A stretch of DNA of 55,511 nucleotides from Oerskovia enterophila (GTDB lineage Bacteria; Actinomycetota; Actinomycetes; Actinomycetales; Cellulomonadaceae), in the NCBI RefSeq assembly GCF_001692445.1, contig NZ_MAQA01000033.1, positions 1 through 55,511 on the forward strand. The letters are read 5' to 3'. Of this stretch, positions 16,506 through 26,000 are shown piece after piece. The translations under genes and the position numbers were made by a program. Position 1 is the stretch's first letter. The number at the start of each line of letters is the position of its first letter. The notes beneath the pieces are model-generated. The model saw nothing but the letters and a program-made list of their open reading frames with translations. It searched no databases and was not told where the DNA came from.

Positions 16506-17548
16506 CGCTGCGCGACTACCTCGACCTGGTCCGTGCTCCTGCGGTCCTGTCCGTGGTGGGGGACACCCTGGCCGGGGCGGCCGCGGGTGGGCGGCTGGGC
16601 TCGGCACGCACGGTGCGTGCCGGGGACGTGCGGGCGTGGCGGCTCGCGCTGCTGCCGCTGTCCTCGGCCTGCCTGTACGCGGGCGGCATGGCGCTCAACG
16701 ACTACGCGGACCGCGAGCTCGACGCGGTCGAGCGCCCCGAGCGCCCGCTGCCCTCGGGGCGCGTCTCGCCGGCCCAGGCGCTCGGCGTCGCGACGGGCCT
16801 CACGGCCGCGGGCCTGACGCTCGCGGCGGCCGGGGGAGGACGACGGTCGTTCGTCCTCGCGCTCCCGCTGGCGGCGAGCGTGTGGACGTACGACCTGGTG
16901 GCGAAGAACCACGCGTCCGGTCCGGTCGTCATGGCTGCCTGCCGCGGCCTCGACGTCCTCATGGGGGCGGGCGCCGGGAGGGTCCGCGCCGCGCTCCCGG
17001 CCGCGGCCGCGCTCACGGTGCACACCGCGGGCGTGACGGTCCTCTCGCGCGGCGAGGTCCACGGCACGACGCCGCCCGTCGCGGCCGCCGTGGCCGCGGG
17101 GACGGTCGGGGTCGCGGGCGCCGTGGCGGTCGGCGCGCTGCGGTCGCTGCGCTCCGGCCCGACGGCGGACCTCGCCTCGGCCGCAGCCCTCGCCCCGGTG
17201 GGTGGCTCGGCACGCCCGACGGCGGAGCCCGCCCTCGGGCGGTCCGGTGCGGGGCGGCGCGCACGCGCCGTCGTCCCGGCGCTCGCCGCGCTCGCGTCGG
17301 CCGGGGTCTACGCGGCCTCGTGCCTGCCGCAGCAGGCGCAGGCGGTCGGCGCGCCCGACGCCGCGAACGCGTTCGCGGCGACCAAGGCGGGCATCCGCTC
17401 GATGGTGCCGCTCCAGGCGGCGCTCGCCGCGCGGGGCGGGAGCCTGGGCTCGGTCGCGGTCCTCGCCGCGGTCGAGGTCGTGGGTCGCGCGCTGCGCGCC
17501 AGGAGCCGGCGCAGCACGAGCCCGAACCCGGGGCTGAGCGAGTCATGA
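16502..17548 (+). CDS. eboC: EboC-like UbiA-family prenyltransferase
   Basis: The 348-residue integral membrane protein has several hydrophobic helices and the Asp-rich UbiA motif NDYADRELDAVERPERPLPSG split at 66-86; a second motif YDLVAKN lies further on. UbiA enzymes attach a prenyl chain to an acceptor at the membrane. EboC is the UbiA member of ebo clusters and no acceptor is known. The GTG start overlaps the ino1 stop as GTGA and its own stop overlaps the next gene as ATGA, so the three are translationally coupled. Inference: it prenylates the cyclitol made by the upstream gene. An Ala-rich segment around residues 215-265 is less conserved in appearance. Confidence 0.85.
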   Translation: MTLRDYLDLVRAPAVLSVVGDTLAGAAAGGRLGSARTVRAGDVRAWRLALLPLSSACLYAGGMALNDYADRELDAVERPERPLPSGRVSPAQALGVATGLTAAGLTLAAAGGGRRSFVLALPLAASVWTYDLVAKNHASGPVVMAACRGLDVLMGAGAGRVRAALPAAAALTVHTAGVTVLSRGEVHGTTPPVAAAVAAGTVGVAGAVAVGALRSLRSGPTADLASAAALAPVGGSARPTAEPALGRSGAGRRARAVVPALAALASAGVYAASCLPQQAQAVGAPDAANAFAATKAGIRSMVPLQAALAARGGSLGSVAVLAAVEVVGRALRARSRRSTSPNPGLSES

Positions 17549-18501
17549 GCCCCTCGACCAGCCCCTCGACCAGCCGCTCCACCAGCCCCGGCGCACCACC
17601 GTTCACCCTCGGGTACGGCACCAACGGCTTCACCGACCACCCGCTCGACGTCACGCTCGACGTGCTCGCGCACGAGGGCTACGGTGCCGTGGCGCTGACG
17701 CTCGGGCACCCGCACCTGGACCCGTTCGCGGACGACGCAGACGTGCAGGTCGCGCGGCTGCGCGAGCGTCTCGACGACCTGGGCATGCGCGTGGTCGTCG
17801 AGACGGGCACGCGCTTCCTGCTCGACCCGTTCCGCAAGCACCACCCGACGTTCCTCGATCCCGACGAGGACCTCGCGGACGTCCGGGTCCGCTTCCTGTG
17901 CCGTGCGGTCGAGGTCGCGGCGGGCCTGCGCGCCGAGTGCGTGTCGTTCTTCTCGGGGGTCCTGCCCGCAGGAACGACGGCGGAGGCAGGCTGGGAGCGC
18001 CTGCTCGCCCGGGTGCCGCGCGTCGTGGCCCACGCCCGCGAGCACGGGGTCCGGATCGCGCTCGAGCCCGAGCCCGGGATGCTCGTCGAGACCGTGGGGG
18101 ACGCCCTGCGGCTGCGCGAGGACGTCGGGTCGCCCGCCGAGCTGGGCGTCACGGTGGACCTGGGGCACTGCGTGGTCGTCGAGCCCGACGGCGTGCGCGG
18201 CGCGCTGCTCGCCGCGGCGCCGCACCTGCTCAACGTGCAGGTCGACGACATGCGGCACACCGCGCACGAGCACCTGCCGTTCGGGGACGGAGAGCTCGAC
18301 CTGTCGCTCGCCCTCGGCACGCTCGGCGAGATCGGCTACACGGGCGTCGCAGCCGTCGAGCTGCCCCGCCACTCGTACGACGCCCCCGGGCTCGCGCACC
18401 GCAGCATGACCGCGATGACCGAGGCCTGGGCCGCGTGGAGCGCGACCGACCAGACCTCTCCGACGACCACCGCATCCGCACCCCAGGAGGCACTCCGATG
18501 A
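17545..18501 (+). CDS. Sugar phosphate isomerase/epimerase family TIM-barrel protein
   Basis: The 318-residue protein belongs to the AP-endonuclease-2/xylose-isomerase-like TIM barrels. After a Ser/Thr/Pro-rich N-terminal tail (about 1-22) it shows GYGTNGFTDH, the metal-ligand strands IALEPEPGMLVE and VTVDLGHCVV, then NVQVDDMRHTAHEHLPFGDGELDL and AAVELPRHSYDAPG. Such proteins isomerise or epimerise sugars or cyclitols (for example ketoses or inosose) using a divalent metal. It is distinct from EboE, also present, so the operon has two members of this fold. It overlaps both neighbours by 4 bases (ATGA). Acting on a product of the upstream Ino1 is an inference from position. Confidence 0.8.
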   Translation: MSPSTSPSTSRSTSPGAPPFTLGYGTNGFTDHPLDVTLDVLAHEGYGAVALTLGHPHLDPFADDADVQVARLRERLDDLGMRVVVETGTRFLLDPFRKHHPTFLDPDEDLADVRVRFLCRAVEVAAGLRAECVSFFSGVLPAGTTAEAGWERLLARVPRVVAHAREHGVRIALEPEPGMLVETVGDALRLREDVGSPAELGVTVDLGHCVVVEPDGVRGALLAAAPHLLNVQVDDMRHTAHEHLPFGDGELDLSLALGTLGEIGYTGVAAVELPRHSYDAPGLAHRSMTAMTEAWAAWSATDQTSPTTTASAPQEALR

Positions 18502-19292
18502 CCACCCCCGACCTGACCGCCGCACCGGGCGCCACAGCGACGGCGGGCCCGCCCGCAGCCGGTCACCCCGACGCCCTCGTGGGCCTGCTCACCGACGAGC
18601 AGGCCGCCTGGCTGGCCACGGCCTGCGGCGAGATCGCCGCGGACCCGGGCTCCGCCGTCGGGCACCTGGCACGGGCCGGGCGGGCCGTGGGACGCACGTC
18701 CCTCGACCCCGACCTGGACCCCGCCGGGGTCCTGCACGGGACGCTCGACGACGCCGCGCGCGCCCGCCTGGTCGTGGCGCTCGCGGACGCCCTGCCCGCC
18801 GACGGCGAGTCGCTCGCGGCACGCCTGACCGAGACCTACCAGCGCGGGGACACACCCGAGCGGCGCGGCGTGCTGCGCGGGCTCGACGCCCTCACGCTGG
18901 CCGGGCAGCCCGACGGCGCCCTGGCGCCCGCCGTGGTCTGCGCCGGGACGGCGCTCGCGGCCGACGCCCTGCGCGCCAACGACCAGAGCCTCGTGGCCGC
19001 CGCGGTCGGGCCGTTCGCGGCCGCGCACCTCGACGACCACGCCTGGCGCCACGCGGTCCTCAAGCTCGTCTTCATGGGCGTGAGCCTCGACGCGGTCGCC
19101 GCGCTCGACGAGCGCGCGGACGACGAGCTCGCGCGCATGGCCCGCGACTTCGCAGCCGAGCGTCGGGCCGCGGGGCGCGTCGTGCCCGACGACGTCGCCC
19201 GCATCGCACCCGAGGCGCCCGACAGGACCGGCGCCCCCACCCTGCCCACCGTGCCCACGACTTCTCACGCGAACCACAGCAAGGACGCCTGA
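18498..19292 (+). CDS. eboA: EboA domain-containing protein
   Basis: The 264-residue soluble, Ala-rich helical protein carries the EboA signature: TPERRGVLRGLDAL in the first half, a central DALRANDQSLVAAAVGPFAA and DDHAWRHAVLKLVFMGVSL from residue 179. EboA is the defining protein of ebo clusters; its biochemical role is unknown. In cyanobacteria ebo genes are needed to move a scytonemin precursor to the periplasm. The ATG has a good AGGAGG (18485-18490) and overlaps the preceding stop as ATGA; its own stop overlaps the next start as TGATG. The Ala/Thr/Pro-rich ends look disordered. Confidence 0.85.
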   Translation: MTTPDLTAAPGATATAGPPAAGHPDALVGLLTDEQAAWLATACGEIAADPGSAVGHLARAGRAVGRTSLDPDLDPAGVLHGTLDDAARARLVVALADALPADGESLAARLTETYQRGDTPERRGVLRGLDALTLAGQPDGALAPAVVCAGTALAADALRANDQSLVAAAVGPFAAAHLDDHAWRHAVLKLVFMGVSLDAVAALDERADDELARMARDFAAERRAAGRVVPDDVARIAPEAPDRTGAPTLPTVPTTSHANHSKDA

Positions 19293-20170
19293 TGCGCATC
19301 TTCGACCCCCACATCCACATGACCTCGCGCACGACCGACGACTACGAGGTCATGTACGCCGCGGGCGTGCGCGCCGTCGTCGAGCCCGCGTTCTGGCTCG
19401 GCCAGCCCCGCACGACCGTCGGGTCGTTCGTCGACTACTTCGACGCGCTGCTCGGCTGGGAGCGGTTCCGGGCCACGCAGTTCGGGATCCGCCACCACGC
19501 GACGATCGCCCTCAACCCCAAGGAGGCGAACGACCCGCGCTGCACCGAGGTGCTCGACGAGATCCCGCGCTACCTCGACAAGGACGGCGTGGTCGCGGTC
19601 GGCGAGGTCGGCTACGACTCCATGACCCCCGCCGAGGACGAGGCGTTCACGCGTCAGCTCGCCATGGCGATCGACGCGGCCCTCCCCGTCATGGTCCATA
19701 CCCCGCACCGCGACAAGCTCGTCGGGACCCACCGCACGCTCGACGTGGTGCGCGAGTCGGGGATCGCCCCCGGGATGGTCGTGGTCGACCACCTCAACGA
19801 GACCAACGTCGCGCTCGTCAAGGACGCCGGGGCATGGATGGGCTTCTCGGTCTACCCCGACACCAAGATGGACGAGCACCGCATGGTCTCGATCCTGCTC
19901 GAGCACGGCACCGATCGGGTCCTGGTGAACTCGGCCGCCGACTGGGGGCGCTCCGACCCCCTCAAGACGCTCAAGACCGGGCGCGCCATGCTCGCGGCCG
20001 GGTTCACCGACGACGAGGTCGACAAGGTCCTGTGGCGCAACCCCGTCGAGTTCTACGGCCAGTCCGGCAACCTGCTGCTCGACCCCGTGCCCGGGTTCGT
20101 CGAGGGCGAGGCGCCCGCGGCGAGCGCGAGCTTCGAGGGCAGCTCGGTGCTGCGCGGGGCACGGGTCTGA
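19292..20170 (+). CDS. eboB: TatD family metal-dependent hydrolase, EboB
   Basis: The 292-residue protein is an amidohydrolase-fold enzyme of TatD type. All expected metal ligands can be seen: HxH in DPHIHM (His7, His9), Glu105 in GEVGYD, His136 in VHTPH, His167 in DHLNE and Asp217 in SAADWG. EboB is the TatD member of ebo clusters; its substrate is unknown. It starts inside the stop of eboA (TGATG) with AAGGA ahead and its own stop overlaps eboE the same way. It could remove a protecting or carrier group from the ebo metabolite, but that is speculation. Confidence 0.85.
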   Translation: MRIFDPHIHMTSRTTDDYEVMYAAGVRAVVEPAFWLGQPRTTVGSFVDYFDALLGWERFRATQFGIRHHATIALNPKEANDPRCTEVLDEIPRYLDKDGVVAVGEVGYDSMTPAEDEAFTRQLAMAIDAALPVMVHTPHRDKLVGTHRTLDVVRESGIAPGMVVVDHLNETNVALVKDAGAWMGFSVYPDTKMDEHRMVSILLEHGTDRVLVNSAADWGRSDPLKTLKTGRAMLAAGFTDDEVDKVLWRNPVEFYGQSGNLLLDPVPGFVEGEAPAASASFEGSSVLRGARV

Positions 20171-21450
20171 TGCTGCTGTCCTACTGCACCAACGTCCACC
20201 CCGCCGAGGACCTCGACGGGGTGGTCGAGCAGCTCGCCCGGTACGCCGGGCCCGTGCGCGAGGCCGCAGGGCTCGACGTGCTCGGGGTCGGGCTGTGGCT
20301 GCCCGCCTCGCTCGCGCACCGGCTCTCGGCCTCGCCGCGCGCGGCCGACGACATGGCCCGGCTGCGGGCCGCGCTCGACGAGCACGGGCTGCAGGTGCAC
20401 ACGCTCAACGCGTTCCCCTACGGCGGGTTCCACGACGACGTCGTCAAGCTCGCGGTCTACTCGCCCACGTGGGCCGACGCCGAGCGGCTCGCCTACACGC
20501 TCGAGTGCGCCGAGGTCCTCGCGGCCCTCCTGCCCGACGGCGTGGACGGGTCCATCTCGACGCTCCCGCTCGCGTGGCGCGAGCCGGGCGGGGAGCCCTG
20601 GTCGCCCGCGCAGGACGCGATCGCGACCCGGGCGTTCGAGGAGCTCTCGGACGGGCTGCGCGACCTCGCGGCCCGCACGGGCAAGGTCGTGCGCGTCGCG
20701 GTCGAGCCCGAGCCCGGCTGCGTGCTCGACACGGTCGAGGACGTCGTGACCTGGCTCGAGGCACGTACCGGCGGGGCGGGCGAGGCCGAGGCGGAGCGCC
20801 CGGGGCGTGTCGGGGGCATCGACCCCGCGTTCGTCGGGGTCTGCCTCGACACGTGCCACCTCGCGGTCTCGTTCGCCGACCCGGCCGCGGCCGTCGCGCG
20901 GATCACGGGGGCCGGGCTGCGCGTGGTCAAGGTGCAGGCCTCGGCCGCGCTCCACGTGGCCGAGCCGTCGGCACCCGAGGCGCGTGCCGCCGTCGGGCAG
21001 TTCGTCGAGAAGCGCTACATCCACCAGGTGCGCGAGCTCGCCCCGAGCGGCGACGTCCTGCCCGTCGACGACCTGCCCGACGCGCTGGGCGACGGTGACG
21101 CGCTGCCCGGGCTGCCGGGGGACGGCCCCTGGCGCGTGCACTTCCACGTGCCCCTGCACCACGAGCCCGCCGCACCCCTGACCGCGACGACCGACGTGCT
21201 GCGCGAGGCCGTCGAGGCCGTGCGCGCAGCGCCCCACGGCGACGAGGCGCACCTCGACGTCGAGACCTACACGTGGGCCGTGCTGCCGCCCGACTCGCCG
21301 GCGTTCGGTTCTGCCGGGTCGGTCGAGCCGCTCGTGGGCGGTATCGCCGCCGAGCTGCGCTGGGCCACCGACCATCTGCTCACCCCCGGTGCTGCCCCCG
21401 GCCCCGTGGAGACCGTGACCATCCCCGCACCCTCAGGAGTCCCCGCATGA
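20170..21450 (+). CDS. eboE: Metabolite traffic protein EboE, TIM-barrel family
   Basis: The 426-residue protein begins MLLSYCTNVHPAEDLDGV, as EboE proteins do, and continues as a sugar-isomerase-like TIM barrel: LGVGLWLPASLAHRL, VHTLNAFPYGGFHDDVVK, VAVEPEPGCVLDT, VGVCLDTCHLAV, HFHVPLHHEP and a C-terminal HLDVETYTW. Potential metal ligands are the Glu, Asp, His and Glu in these strands. EboE is annotated as a metabolite traffic protein on the basis of the ebo cluster, not of an assayed reaction. It overlaps EboB (TGATG) and the next gene (ATGA). An insertion rich in Gly/Glu near residues 199-214 is atypical. Confidence 0.85.
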   Translation: MLLSYCTNVHPAEDLDGVVEQLARYAGPVREAAGLDVLGVGLWLPASLAHRLSASPRAADDMARLRAALDEHGLQVHTLNAFPYGGFHDDVVKLAVYSPTWADAERLAYTLECAEVLAALLPDGVDGSISTLPLAWREPGGEPWSPAQDAIATRAFEELSDGLRDLAARTGKVVRVAVEPEPGCVLDTVEDVVTWLEARTGGAGEAEAERPGRVGGIDPAFVGVCLDTCHLAVSFADPAAAVARITGAGLRVVKVQASAALHVAEPSAPEARAAVGQFVEKRYIHQVRELAPSGDVLPVDDLPDALGDGDALPGLPGDGPWRVHFHVPLHHEPAAPLTATTDVLREAVEAVRAAPHGDEAHLDVETYTWAVLPPDSPAFGSAGSVEPLVGGIAAELRWATDHLLTPGAAPGPVETVTIPAPSGVPA

Positions 21451-22853
21451 AGCCCGTGCTGCTGCTCGACGTCGTCGGGCTCACCGAGAAGGCCCTCGCC
21501 CACATGCCCCGCCTGCGCCAGATGGCCGCGGGCGGCTGGCAGACCCAGCTCGCGACCGTGCTGCCCGCGGTCACGTGCAGCGTGCAGGCGACCATGATGA
21601 CGGGCCTCGCGCCCGCCCAGCACGGGGCCGTGGGCAACGGCTGGTACTTCCGCGAGCTCGGCGAGGTGTTCCTGTGGCGCCAGCACAACAAGCTCGTCGA
21701 GGGCGAGAAGATCTGGGAGGCCGCGCGCCGCTCGAACCCCGACCACCGGACCGCGAACGTCTGCTGGTGGTACGCCATGGGCGCCACGACCGACGTGACC
21801 GTGACCCCTCGGCCGATCTACCACGCCGACGGGCGCAAGTCGCCCGACGCGTACATCCGCCCGCCCGCGCTGCACGACGAGCTCACGGGCCGCTTCGGCG
21901 AGTTCCCCCTGTTCACCTACTGGGGCCCGACCGCCGCGATCGCGTCCTCGGCCTGGATCGTCGACGCGACCCGCCACGTCCTGCGCACGCACTCGCCCGA
22001 GCTGACCATGGCCTACGTGCCGCACCTCGACTACGACCTGCAGCGGTTCGGCCCCGACTCTCCCGAGGCCGACGCCGCGGCCGCCGAGCTCGACACGGTC
22101 CTAGCCCCGCTGCTCGACGACGCGGCCAACAACGGGATCGCGGTCGTCGTGGTCTCCGAGTACGGCATCGCCGAGGCGAACCGGCCCGTGCACCTCAACC
22201 GCATCCTGCGCCGCGAGGGCCTGCTCGAGGTCTACGTCCAGGACGGCAAGGAGCAGCTCGACCCGTGGACATCCAAGGCGTTCGCGGTCGCCGACCACCA
22301 GGTCGCGCACGTCTACGTCGACGACCCCTCGCGCCTCGCGCGCGTCGCCGACCTGCTGCGGGCCGTGCCCGGCGTCGACGAGGTCCTCGACCGCGAGGCG
22401 CAGGCCCGCTACGGGCTCGACCATGCGCGCTCGGGCGATCTCGTGGTCGTCGCCGAGCCGGGCGCCTGGTTCACCTACTACTTCTGGCTCGACGACGCCC
22501 GCGCGCCCGAGTACGCACGCGGCGTCGACATCCACCGCAAGCCGGGCTACGACCCGGCCGAGCTGTTCTTCGACCCCGCCGACCCCCTGGCCAAGGCCAA
22601 GGCGGGGCTCAACCTCGTCAAGAAGAAGGTCGGGCTGCGCTACGCCATGAGCACCGTGCCGCTCGACGCGTCCTACGTGCGTGGCACGCACGGTCGGCTG
22701 CCCGACTCGGCGGCCGACACCCCGCTCATCCTGTGCTCGGAGGCCGAGATCCCGGCGTCGGTCGCGGCGCTGGTCGAGCGCGGGGGACAGGTGCCCGCCG
22801 CGGCGATCAAGGGGCTCGTGCTCGAGATGCAGAACCTGGGCGTCAAGGTGTAG
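21447..22853 (+). CDS. EboF-like nucleotide pyrophosphatase/phosphodiesterase (alkaline phosphatase superfamily)
   Basis: The 468-residue protein has the alkaline phosphatase/NPP fold: metal ligand Asp8 (LLDVVG), predicted Thr43 nucleophile in LPAVTCSVQATMMTG, HLDYD at 193-197 and DHQVAH near 281-286. The usual SDHG segment reads SEYG (237-240), so the Asp-His metal pair is replaced. It is the last gene, coupled by ATGA with AGGAG at 21435-21439. In ebo clusters the EboF member is a phosphatase-like protein; here it could release phosphate or nucleotide from the final product. No signal peptide is seen, so it should be cytoplasmic. Confidence 0.75.
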   Translation: MKPVLLLDVVGLTEKALAHMPRLRQMAAGGWQTQLATVLPAVTCSVQATMMTGLAPAQHGAVGNGWYFRELGEVFLWRQHNKLVEGEKIWEAARRSNPDHRTANVCWWYAMGATTDVTVTPRPIYHADGRKSPDAYIRPPALHDELTGRFGEFPLFTYWGPTAAIASSAWIVDATRHVLRTHSPELTMAYVPHLDYDLQRFGPDSPEADAAAAELDTVLAPLLDDAANNGIAVVVVSEYGIAEANRPVHLNRILRREGLLEVYVQDGKEQLDPWTSKAFAVADHQVAHVYVDDPSRLARVADLLRAVPGVDEVLDREAQARYGLDHARSGDLVVVAEPGAWFTYYFWLDDARAPEYARGVDIHRKPGYDPAELFFDPADPLAKAKAGLNLVKKKVGLRYAMSTVPLDASYVRGTHGRLPDSAADTPLILCSEAEIPASVAALVERGGQVPAAAIKGLVLEMQNLGVKV

Positions 22854-22885
22854 GGGCCCGTCGCCCCCTGGTGGGCACAGAGCTG

Positions 22886-22923
22886 TCAGGACGAGCGTGA
22901 ACATGGGGCCACGCTCGTCCTGA
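22886..22923. terminator. Hairpin after the ebo-type operon
   Basis: TCAGGACGAGCGTG (22886-22899) pairs exactly with 22910-22923 around a 10-base loop, 32 bases past the last stop. It is the first of three stacked hairpins between this operon and the convergent protease gene. Confidence 0.6.
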
Positions 22924-22959
22924 ACGGTCCCTCGGTGTCTTCTGGACCCGGGGACGCCA

Positions 22960-22989
22960 GAAGGGCGCGACCCGTGGGTCGCGCCCTTC
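22960..22989. terminator. Second hairpin in the convergent intergenic region
   Basis: GAAGGGCGCGACCC (22960-22973) pairs with 22976-22989; the two-base gap means the top pair opens in practice. The AAGGG/CCCTT ends give modest A/T tails in both directions. Confidence 0.7.
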
Positions 22990-23011
22990 GTCATGCACGC
23001 TGCTCCGGGGA

Positions 23012-23049
23012 TCAGGGTCGGCGTGACCGCGAGGTCACGCCGACCCTGA
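23012..23049. terminator. Third hairpin, 17-bp stem with GCGA loop, for the protease gene
   Basis: A perfect 17-bp stem (23012-23028 with 23033-23049) is capped by GCGA, a stable GNRA-type loop. It lies 24 bases beyond the protease stop on the minus strand and most likely ends that transcript. Confidence 0.75.
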
Positions 23050-23073
23050 GCACTCTCTGGAGCGGTCGAGGCC

Positions 23074-26000
23074 TCAGCCGCAGCTGATCGCCTCGTACCC
23101 GGCCTCGAACGGCGTCGTGACCTTGACGCCGTCGATGACCGCAGTGCCCGTGACCGTCGCCGCGCCGGCGCCGATCGAGACCTCGCGCGAGTTGAACGAC
23201 TGCGACGCGGACTTGCCCGGCGCGACGTTCTTGAACGTCTTGGTCCCGAACGGCGTCTCGACCACGACGTCGGCCTTGACGTCACCGTCGTTGACCGCGC
23301 GCACCGAGACCTGCGCCTTGCCCGACACGCAGCGCGACTGCGCCGTGACCGAGAGCTCGACCGACGCGTCCAGGGTGGAGACCCCGACCGTCTGCCAGCG
23401 CTTGGCCGCCGTGGCGTTGTGCAGGTGCAGCAGGAGCAGCTCGCCCGTGCCCGCCTCGGTGGCCGCGGCCGACCGGTTGACCGTGACCGGTGCGTCGTCG
23501 GCGCCCACGAACAGGAGCTGTCCGCCGCCGCTGAACCAGTACGCGGGGTCGTACGGGTCGCCCGTGAACGGTCCGACCCGGTCGATCGACTGGTCGGGCT
23601 GCGTCCCGTAGTACGAGTACGTCGCGACCGTGAACGACGGCACGGTGCCCGGCTCGATGCCGAGCTCGCCGATCGCGATCGGCACCACGAGCACGTTGCT
23701 GTCGAAGACCGACGTGTCGACGTTCGCCCAGACCGAGTTGACCGGCTCGAGCAGCACGCCCTCGCCCGCCCCGTACTCCTCGCCGTCCGGACCGGTCCAG
23801 TCCTTGAGCGTGTACGTGGTCGCCAGGGTCAGGTCCGACTCGTTGTACTTGCGGACCACGGTCTCGAACTCGGCCGAGCCGTCACCGTCCACGTCGGTCT
23901 CGACCGACGGGAACATGACCCCACCGAGCGAGGCCCAGTCACCGTCCATGGCCACGCCGATGCCGATCCGCCCCGCGCCCGGGTCGTCGCCCGCGGCCGC
24001 GTACTGCGGCGCGCTCGACGTGAAGCCGACAGCGCGGATGTCACCCGACGCGACCGCCGAGGCCGAGGAGCCTTCGGCCGCGTCGGCCTCGAGCCGCGGG
24101 CTCGTCGCCTTGAGCTCGAACGGCGCCACGAGCGACGTCCAGCCGCCCGAGGCCACGCCGCGTCCGTCGAGGTCGAGCTCGGCCGACGTGTCCTGGTTCA
24201 GGAACGTGACGTCCTTGCCCGTCAGGTCGCTCACGAGCTTCGGCGCTGCCTGGACCGGGACGCGCAGCTCGCTGCCCGACTCCGGCGTCAGGACCAGGCG
24301 ACCGGTGAGCATGCCGACGAAGTCGCGCGGCACCCCCGAGGTGGTCGCGGCCGACGTCGGGTCGAGCTGCTTCGCGAGCGTCGCCGGGTCGGCCGTCAGG
24401 GTCAGCGTGACCGTCCGGGTCTGCCCCGCGGGGATCGTGAGGTTCGCGGGCGAGACCGTGACGGTCGCGCCCCCTGCGGAGCTCGACGTCGTGAACGCCG
24501 CCGCGTACTTCACGGTCTGCGAACCCGTGTTCTGCACGTCGACCGTGCGGCGCTCCTTGACGGTCTTGTCCGCCACGGGCACGAGCCCGTACGACACCGA
24601 GACGAGCTCCTTGTCCTGCGCCGAGAAGGCGAGGGTCGAGTTCTTCACCGCGTCGACCGCGTCCACGCGCCCCGACCCCACGCGCTCGGGGCCGTACGCC
24701 GTGCCCGTGCCGCCCTGACCCGTCCACACGTCGTGCGAGGCCGTGTTCATGACGGCCGTCTTGACCTGCTGCGCGCTCCAGCCCGGGTGGGCCTCCTTGA
24801 CGAGCGCCGCGATGCCCGCCACGTGCGGGGTGGCCATCGACGTGCCCGACTTGATGCCGGGCTGCGTGAGACGACCCGAGGCCACGGACGAGATCCCCGT
24901 GCCCGGTGCGGCGACGTCGGGCTTCACGACGCCCAGCGAGCCGTGCACCCCGCGCGAGGACCCCGCGTTGAGCGTGTCCCCGATCGCGGGGATCTCGACG
25001 AACGACGAGTTCGCGAGCGACGGGCCCAGTGTCAGGACGACGCCGCCCGCCTCGATCGCCGGACGCAGCGCGTCGTGGCTCGGGCCCGTGAGCTGCGCGC
25101 CCGGGATGCCCGCGTTGCCCGCGATCCCGGCCGCGAAGACCTCGAGCTCGGAGGACAGCAGGACGCCGACCGCGCCCGCGGCCTGCGCGTTGTTGAAGCG
25201 CGCCGCGCTCCCGCACGCCCGCGTGGCGTCGTCGTCGTCCCAGTAGAGGAACGCGATCTTGCCCGCCGTGGCGGTGGCCTGCGCCGGTGTCAGGGGCGTG
25301 CACCCGCTGACCGTGGCGCCCAGGAACGCGACCTCCGCGGTCACGTCGGCGGCGCCCGCGTAGCTCTGCGAGTTCTGCGCGGGATAGGAGCCCGCGACGC
25401 CCGCCGGGGCCGTGACCTCGACGCCGTCGAACGTCTGGGTGTTGCCCACCGAGTTCGCGACCGTGAGCGAGGTGCGCGCGTTGCCGGGCGAGCCCCCGAC
25501 GTCGGTCACGTCGCCCGCGTTGCCCGACGCGACGACCGCGAGCGTGCCCAGGCGCGAGAGCTGGTCGATGAACAGGTTCTCCGGGTCGTCGGCCGGGCTG
25601 TTGTCCGAGCCGAGCGACAGGTTCACGATGTCGAGCCGGTCGGACAGGTCGCCGTCACCGTCGGGGTCGGCCGCGAACTCGAGCGCGTCGACCACGACGT
25701 TCGTCGAGCCGCCGAGGTCACCGAAGACCTTGAGCGCGTACAGGCCCGACTCGGGGGCCGAGCCCGGCCCGACCGTCCAGTCGGAGATGTCGGTGAGGGT
25801 CGTGTAGTCGCCGTCGAACGTCGTCCCGTCAGCCAGGACGCCGTAGCCGCCCGTCGTGCCCGCGACGTGCGAGCCGTGACCCGAGCCGATCGTGTCGAGC
25901 GAGTCGATGGGGTTCTCGTCCGGGGTGGGGATCAGCGACGTGCCCGGCACGGTGCCCGACGCGTCGTAGTCGTACCCCGCGAAGTCGTACCCGCCGAGGT

